The translations under genes and the position numbers were made by a program. 64,000 nt of DNA from Actinomadura nitritigenes (GTDB lineage: Bacteria; Actinomycetota; Actinomycetes; Streptosporangiales; Streptosporangiaceae), in assembly GCF_017573545.1 (NCBI RefSeq), contig NZ_JAGEOK010000007.1:186001-250000 (forward strand), given 5' to 3'. The notes under the pieces were generated by a model. The model made no database searches and had not been told where the DNA came from. It was given only the letters and a program-made list of their open reading frames with translations. Shown piece after piece: positions 59,429-64,000 of this stretch. The stretch's first letter is position 1; every line of letters starts with the position of its first letter.

Positions 59429-59452
59429 AATAGTAAGCGTCGACGAACTATT
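59429..59452. promoter_or_regulatory. Inverted repeat upstream of the GH13 gene
   Basis: AATAGT (59429-59434) and ACTATT (59447-59452) flank a 12-base spacer with TCGA at its centre. The half-site ATAGTAAG resembles TTAGTAAG in the MarR/FUSC divergent gap, so it may be a MarR-type operator. Confidence 0.45.
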
Positions 59453-59882
59453 CGGTCAGCCGGTCCATCAGCCGGGCGGCCAGCCGCAGCACCCCGAGCT
59501 CGGTCTCGCCCAGCTCGCCGAGCGCCCCGGCGAGCCAGGCGTCGCGCTCGTCCAGATCGCGCCTGAGCGCTTCGATCCCGGCCGGGGTGATGGTCAGCAC
59601 GGCCTGCCTGCGGTCCCGCTCGTCGCGCGCACGGAAGATCAGCCCCGACTCCTCCAGCTCGGCGAAGACCCTGGTCAGCGACTGCGGCCGCTGCTTCTCG
59701 GCGGCCGCCACCTCGCCCGCCGAGCTGGGGCCGCTGCGGGCCAGGTGCCCGAGCACGACCAGCTTGTTGCTGCTCAGCGCGTCCGGGGAGCGGGAGGCGC
59801 GCATCCGGCGCGCCATCCGCATCACCCCGCGGCGGATCTCCACCACCGCTTCCCTCGGCACCTCGGGCCGATCGCTCGCCAT
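59448..59882 (-). CDS. MarR-family transcriptional regulator
   Basis: This 144-aa regulator has the winged helix fold of MarR: ALSSNKLVVLGHLARSGPSSAGEVAAAEKQRPQSLTRVFAELEESGLIFRARDERDRRQAVLTITPAG, with the conserved DxRxxxLxLT-type wing. It is divergent from a FUSC-family membrane protein with only 40 bases between starts, so it probably represses that gene in response to a small aromatic or drug-like ligand. The AT-rich gap (59883-59922) must contain both promoters and the operator. Confidence 0.93.
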   Translation of the reverse strand: MASDRPEVPREAVVEIRRGVMRMARRMRASRSPDALSSNKLVVLGHLARSGPSSAGEVAAAEKQRPQSLTRVFAELEESGLIFRARDERDRRQAVLTITPAGIEALRRDLDERDAWLAGALGELGETELGVLRLAARLMDRLTE

Positions 59883-59922
59883 AATGCTACGCTATCCCTT
59901 ACTAATTCTCGGGAGGTGGGCC
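59883..59922. promoter_or_regulatory. Divergent promoter/operator between MarR and FUSC genes
   Basis: The 40-base gap is clearly more AT-rich than its surroundings and contains TACGCTAT and TTACTAATT before the ribosome site GGGAGG. TTACTAATT is the reverse complement of AATTAGTAA, similar to the half-site before the GH13 gene. Confidence 0.5.
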
Positions 59923-61386
59923 ATGACCGCGGGCACGGTCCGGACACTCGGCGCCGCGAGGGCGCCGGTCGCCGTCGCGGCCGCCACGATGGCCGCCGTC
60001 CTGGCGTCCTTCGGGTCGGCGCTGCTGCTGGAGCGCGCGGCGCACCTGCACGCCGACGTCGTCATGCAGGCCGTCGTGCTGGCCGTCACCCTCTCCAGGG
60101 CGCATCGCGGGGCCCGTCCCTCCGACCGCCTGATCGGGTTCGCCGTCCTGCCCACCGTCGCGCTCGCGTCGGTCGGCCTCGGCACCCTCATGCGCGACGA
60201 CGCGCTCGCCGGGGACGCCGCGTTCGCCGCGCTCGTCGCGTCCGGGGTCTGGATCCGCCGCTTCGGGCCGCGCTTCACCAAGGCCGGCACGCTGATGATG
60301 CTCCCAGCGATCGCGCTGCTCGTCATCCCTCACGGCGGGCCCGGCGCGCCTTCGACGGCCCTGCTGTGGGCGCCGGTGGTGGCGCTCATCGCCTACTCCT
60401 GGGTGACGGTCGTCCAGGTCGCCGTGGAGCGCCCCTGGCGCGCCGGCCACGTGGAGGCTCCGGCTCCCGCGGCTGCCGGCAAGCGGCTGCCCGCCAGCAC
60501 CCGCATGGCGGCGCAGATGGGAGTGGCCCTCTGTGCCGCGTTCGCCGCGGGGCACCTGCTGTTCCCGGATCACTGGCCGTGGGTCGTCCTCACGGCGTTC
60601 ATCGTGTGCAATGGGGCGCGCGGACGCGGCGACGCCCTCCACAAGGGTCTCCTGCGCGCGCTCGGCGCAGCCGGGGGGACGGCCTTGGCCGCCCTGGTGT
60701 CCGGCCTGTTCGCGCCCCGGGACCCCGACGCGGTCGTGCTCATCTTCGTCGTTCTGGGCCTGGCGGCGTGGCTGCGCCAGCGGAGCTACGCGTACTGGGC
60801 CGGCGGGGTCACAGCCGCGCTGTCGCTGCTGTACGGGTACCTCGGCCAGTCCGCCGTCCCCCTGCTGCATACGCGCCTCGAAGCGATCCTCGTCGGCGCC
60901 GCCATCGGCTCCGGCGCGGCGTGGTCCGTCCTGCCGTTCCGCACCAGGGACGTTCTGCACCGCCGCGTATCCGAGTCCTTGGCAGCCCTCACCGACGTCC
61001 TGAAGGGCGAGCCACACGCCCGCGCCCGTTTCGAACACTCCGTCGCCGACATGGACACCGTCTACGGACCGCTCCGGCTCCACCGGTTCGTCACACGCGC
61101 GCGGCCCCACCCGGCCGACGTCATCGACGTCCTACGCGAGACCGTGCCCCACGTCCGCGCCCTTGAGCACGGCGTCAAAGGTCTGCGCACCAACGTGGCC
61201 GCCGTACGGCGCGCAGTGGCCGGAAGGGACGACGGCACGCCCTACCGGCCGCTCGCTGCGGACGAAGGCGACGCCGCGCATGCCATAGACGCGGGACTGG
61301 CCCGCATACACGCGATCTACGCCCCGCCGCCACCGGACCCTAAGCGCGAACCAGAGTCTCCGGAGAGAGCTCGTCCGGCCGGGTGA
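59923..61386 (+). CDS. FUSC-family integral membrane protein (aromatic acid/drug exporter-like)
   Basis: This 487-aa protein has about ten membrane segments in two sets (VAVAAATMAAVLASFGSALL and following, then MGVALCAAFAAGHLLF, WPWVVLTAFIVCNGARGRGDALHKGLLRALGAAGG in part). The phrase ARGRGDALHKGLLRALGAAGGT is typical of fusaric acid resistance (FUSC) proteins. A cytosolic helical domain ends the protein. GGGAGGTGGGCC precedes ATG 59923. Divergence from MarR supports an inducible efflux role. Its tail overlaps the convergent oxidase gene by 47 bases. Confidence 0.9.
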   Translation: MTAGTVRTLGAARAPVAVAAATMAAVLASFGSALLLERAAHLHADVVMQAVVLAVTLSRAHRGARPSDRLIGFAVLPTVALASVGLGTLMRDDALAGDAAFAALVASGVWIRRFGPRFTKAGTLMMLPAIALLVIPHGGPGAPSTALLWAPVVALIAYSWVTVVQVAVERPWRAGHVEAPAPAAAGKRLPASTRMAAQMGVALCAAFAAGHLLFPDHWPWVVLTAFIVCNGARGRGDALHKGLLRALGAAGGTALAALVSGLFAPRDPDAVVLIFVVLGLAAWLRQRSYAYWAGGVTAALSLLYGYLGQSAVPLLHTRLEAILVGAAIGSGAAWSVLPFRTRDVLHRRVSESLAALTDVLKGEPHARARFEHSVADMDTVYGPLRLHRFVTRARPHPADVIDVLRETVPHVRALEHGVKGLRTNVAAVRRAVAGRDDGTPYRPLAADEGDAAHAIDAGLARIHAIYAPPPPDPKREPESPERARPAG

Positions 61387-62506
61387 CGCCGGACAGCGCC
61401 ATGGTCAGCTCCAACTCGGCCTGGATGCAGCGCAGGACGTGCTGCACCCCCGTCTGCCCGCCGAGCGCCAGCCCGTAGGCGTAGGGGCGCGCGAGCAGCA
61501 CCGCCTTGGCGCCCAGAGCGAGCGCCTTCGCGACGTCCGATCCGGTGCGGATCCCGCTGTCGAACAGCACGGTGGCCTGGTCGCGGACGGCGTCGACCAC
61601 GCCGGGCAGCGCGTCCAGCGACGCGATGGCGCCGTCGACCTGCCGCCCGCCGTGGTTCGACACGATCACGCCGTCCATCCCCGCGTCCACCGCGCGGCGG
61701 GCGTCGTCGGGGTGCTGGACGCCCTTCAGCGCGATCGGCCCGTCCCAGTGGTCCCGCAGGAAGACCAGGTCGTCCCAGGTCAGCGACGGGTTGCCGAAGT
61801 TGGCGACCCAGTGCAGGAGCGCGGTGTCGCGGTTGGCCTCGGTGACGGGCCCGCCGACCGCCTTCTGGAAGACGGGGTCGCTGAAGTAGTTGGCGACCCC
61901 GATGCCGCGCAGGAACGGCAGGTACGCCTGGTCCAGGTCGCGGGGCCGCCACGCCAGCGTGAACGTGTCGAGCGTGACGACGAGCGCCGTGTAGCCCGCC
62001 GCCCTGGCCCGCTCCAGGAAGCTGACGGCCAGCTCCCGGTCCTTCGGCCAGTAGAGCTGGTACCAGCGCGGCGCCCCCTCGCCGTTGGCCTCCGCGACCT
62101 CCTCGATGGAGTGGGACGACGCGGTGCTGAGCACCATGGTGAGCCCCTCGGCCCCCGCCGCGCGCGCGGTGGCGAGCTCCCCGTCCGGGTGGAAGATCGA
62201 CTGCACGCCGATCGGCGCAAGCAGGACCGGCGAGGGCATCGCGGTGCCGAGGACCTCCACCGACAGGTCGCGGTGCGCCACGTCCCGCAGGAACCTCGGG
62301 ACGATCCGCCACCGGTCGAACGCGTCCCGGTTGGCCCGCGCGGTCGCCTCGCTGCCCGCCGATCCCGCCACGTACCCGAACGCCTGCGCCGACAGGACGC
62401 CCTCGGCGAGCCCCTCCAGCCTCGTCAGGTCGGTCGGCAGCGACGGCCGCACGTCACCGAGTCCCTGCAGGTAGATCGAGTTCTGAAAGTCGGCCAGCGC
62501 GCTCAT
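61340..62506 (-). CDS. FMN-dependent alpha-hydroxy-acid oxidase, lactate 2-monooxygenase-like
   Basis: This 388-aa TIM-barrel flavoprotein has the family core VIVSNHGGRQVDGA with the catalytic His and the substrate Arg, and the FMN-binding FDSGIRTGSDVAKALALGAKAVLLARPYAYGLALGG in overlapping motifs. RWYQLYWPKD and the long insertion LAWRPRDLDQAYLPFLRGIGVANYFSDP are more like lactate 2-monooxygenase than glycolate oxidase. It would oxidise L-lactate or a similar acid in the cytosol. GGAGGTATCCG precedes the ATG at 62506. It is convergent with the FUSC gene. Confidence 0.9.
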   Translation of the reverse strand: MSALADFQNSIYLQGLGDVRPSLPTDLTRLEGLAEGVLSAQAFGYVAGSAGSEATARANRDAFDRWRIVPRFLRDVAHRDLSVEVLGTAMPSPVLLAPIGVQSIFHPDGELATARAAGAEGLTMVLSTASSHSIEEVAEANGEGAPRWYQLYWPKDRELAVSFLERARAAGYTALVVTLDTFTLAWRPRDLDQAYLPFLRGIGVANYFSDPVFQKAVGGPVTEANRDTALLHWVANFGNPSLTWDDLVFLRDHWDGPIALKGVQHPDDARRAVDAGMDGVIVSNHGGRQVDGAIASLDALPGVVDAVRDQATVLFDSGIRTGSDVAKALALGAKAVLLARPYAYGLALGGQTGVQHVLRCIQAELELTMALSGVTRPDELSPETLVRA

Positions 62507-62681
62507 CGGATACCTCCGCGGGGGACGCGGCCGGGGCCCGGCCGCGGGCGAGAAACCGTCCGGGACCAATCTGCCACGACCGCTGACCGGATCGCGCGCC
62601 GCGCCGGCGCCGGGATCAGATCCGCGGCCCATCCGGTGGGGCGGGCGAAAGATGTCGGCGGGACCGGCCACAATGTGGGGC

Positions 62682-64000
62682 ATGGCACGACGCGGATCCC
62701 AAGCCCCTCCCCCGCCGCCGGACTTCGAGGAGAACATCGTCGACGTCGACGTCTCCGAGGAGATGCGCGGCAGCTACCTCGAGTACGCCTACTCGGTGAT
62801 CTACCAGCGGGCGCTCCCTGACGCCCGCGACGGGCTGAAGCCCGTCCAGCGGCGGATCCTGTACTCGATGAACGAGATGGGGCTGCGCCCCGACCGCGGG
62901 CACGTCAAGTGCGCGCGCGTCGTCGGCGAGGTCATGGGCAAGCTGCACCCGCACGGCGACAGCGCGATCTACGACGCGATGGTGCGGATGGCCCAGCCCT
63001 GGGCGATGCGGATGCCGCTGGTCGACGGGCACGGCAACTTCGGCTCGCTCGGCGGCGACGACCTGCCCGCCGCCATGCGGTACACCGAGGCCCGCATGTC
63101 CCGCGAGGCGCTGATGATGGTCGCCTCCATCGACGAGGACACCGTCGACTTCCGGCCGAACTACGACGGCCAGGAGCAGGAGCCGGAGGTGCTGCCCGCC
63201 GCGTTCCCGAACCTGCTGGTGAACGGCGCGTCCGGGATCGCCGTCGGGATGGCCACCAACATGGCCCCGCACAACCTCGGCGAGGTGGTCGCGGCGGCCC
63301 GGCACCTCATCGACCACCCCGACGCCACGCTCGACGACCTGATGCGCTTCGTCCCCGGTCCCGACCTGCCCACCGGGGGCATGATCGTCGGCTTGGACGG
63401 CATCCGCGACGCCTACGAGAAGGGCCGCGGGACGTTCCGCACCCGCGCCACCACGACCATCGAGAACGTCACGCCCCGCCGCAAGGGAATCGTGGTCAGC
63501 GAGCTGCCGTACGCGGTGGGCCCGGAGCGCGTCAAGGCCAAGATCAAGGAACTGGTCAACGCCAAGAAGATCCAGGGCATCGCCGACCTGAAGGACCTCA
63601 CCGACCGCAACGTCGGCCTGCGCCTGGTCATCGAGATCAAGAACGGCTTCAACCCCGAGGCCGTCCTGCAGGACCTCTACCGGCTCACGCCGATGGAGGA
63701 GACCTTCGGCATCAACAACGTCGCGCTCGTCGACGGCCGGCCGCGCACGCTCGGCCTGCGCGAACTGCTCCAGGTGTACGTCGACCACCGCATCGAGGTC
63801 GTGCGGCGCCGGTCGATGTTCCGCCGCAAGAAGCGCGAGGACCGCCTCCACCTCGTCGACGGCCTGCTGGTCGCGCTGCTCAACATCGACGAGGTCATCC
63901 AGGTCATCCGGCAGAGCGACGACGCCGGGCAGGCCAAGCAGCGGCTGATGCAGATCTTCGAGCTGTCGGAGATCCAGGCCCAGTACATCCTGGACACCCC
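62682..64000 (+). CDS. Type IIA topoisomerase subunit A (GyrA/ParC-like), partial
   Basis: The first 439 residues are present; the gene runs off the window. The breakage-reunion domain has [63 protein letters not shown] in part and the DNA-cleaving Tyr134 in [11 protein letters not shown]. The later part ([32 protein letters not shown]) is standard. The sequence [10 protein letters not shown], in place of SRALPDVRDG, and the starting context suggest the second GyrA/ParC paralogue carried by many actinomycetes and not the gyrBA operon copy; this is inference. Confidence 0.93.
   Translation, partial: MARRGSQAPPPPPDFEENIVDVDVSEEMRGSYLEYAYSVIYQRALPDARDGLKPVQRRILYSMNEMGLRPDRGHVKCARVVGEVMGKLHPHGDSAIYDAMVRMAQPWAMRMPLVDGHGNFGSLGGDDLPAAMRYTEARMSREALMMVASIDEDTVDFRPNYDGQEQEPEVLPAAFPNLLVNGASGIAVGMATNMAPHNLGEVVAAARHLIDHPDATLDDLMRFVPGPDLPTGGMIVGLDGIRDAYEKGRGTFRTRATTTIENVTPRRKGIVVSELPYAVGPERVKAKIKELVNAKKIQGIADLKDLTDRNVGLRLVIEIKNGFNPEAVLQDLYRLTPMEETFGINNVALVDGRPRTLGLRELLQVYVDHRIEVVRRRSMFRRKKREDRLHLVDGLLVALLNIDEVIQVIRQSDDAGQAKQRLMQIFELSEIQAQYILDT

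Overview
This window is high-GC actinomycete DNA. It shows strong GC bias at third codon positions, many GTG starts, dense gene packing and frequent 4-base stop/start overlaps. A FasR-type PucR regulator sits in front of fabD-fabH-acpP-fabF, with a DUF3145 gene behind. Together with DUF5998, an ADP-forming acyl-CoA synthetase fused to GNAT and a second GyrA-like topoisomerase subunit, this points to a filamentous actinomycete. An Actinomadura/Streptosporangiales-type host is my inference; no marker RNA is present. I saw no tRNA, rRNA, CRISPR array or insertion sequence.

Layout. 1-3.4 kb: a branched-chain amino-acid ABC importer on the minus strand (livG, livF, binding protein, livH). 3.6-8.9 kb: a secreted tannase-like esterase, a lipoprotein, a PHP-domain protein and a NarL-type two-component pair. 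9.0-12.3 kb: two paralogous secreted DUF1023 hydrolases flanking a membrane acyltransferase. 12.3-18 kb: the type II fatty-acid initiation/elongation operon, then DUF3145. 18.2-23.1 kb: a cassette of cytosolic subtilase, ECF sigma factor, unknown 149-aa protein and TPR-CHAT protease, the last three with overlapping start/stop codons. 23.1-31.5 kb: sulfurtransferase, alkaline-phosphatase-superfamily protein, DUF5998, a Pro-rich ORF, the acyl-CoA synthetase/GNAT fusion, a PfkB kinase, and a LysR regulator divergent from a tiny ORF. 31.5-32.7 kb: a gene-poor stretch of degenerate GC-rich repeats. 32.7-39.3 kb: quinone oxidoreductase, a RecQ-like helicase with a phosphoribosyltransferase-like tail, a Thr/Ser exporter, a 108-aa protein with a DUF6745 protein, and an anti-sigma-type ATPase. 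39.6-44.6 kb: the five-gene STM4015-4014-4013-4012-4011 operon (LRR protein, ATP-grasp, sulfatase-fold hydrolase, two radical SAM enzymes). 44.7-47.3 kb: a methionine ABC importer (metN-metI-metQ). 47.9-52.5 kb: a two-component system coupled to a DUF4097 protein, and a membrane protein whose tail is a 39-bp tandem repeat with frame slips. 52.5-64 kb: a small unknown protein, TetR with SDR and methyltransferase, a third NarL-type two-component system next to an orphan ABC ATPase, a GH13 alpha-glucan hydrolase, MarR divergent from a FUSC membrane protein, a lactate 2-monooxygenase-like flavoenzyme, and the start of a GyrA/ParC-type topoisomerase.

Two gene sets look most worth pursuing. The sigma/unknown/TPR-CHAT/subtilase cassette resembles, without any CRISPR parts, the protease-substrate-sigma logic known from type III-E CRISPR loci. 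The STM4011-4015 operon is a conserved gene set whose biochemical function, as far as I know, is not established; it combines two radical SAM enzymes, an ATP-grasp ligase and an LRR protein. All family calls rest on reading motifs by eye; no database search was possible.
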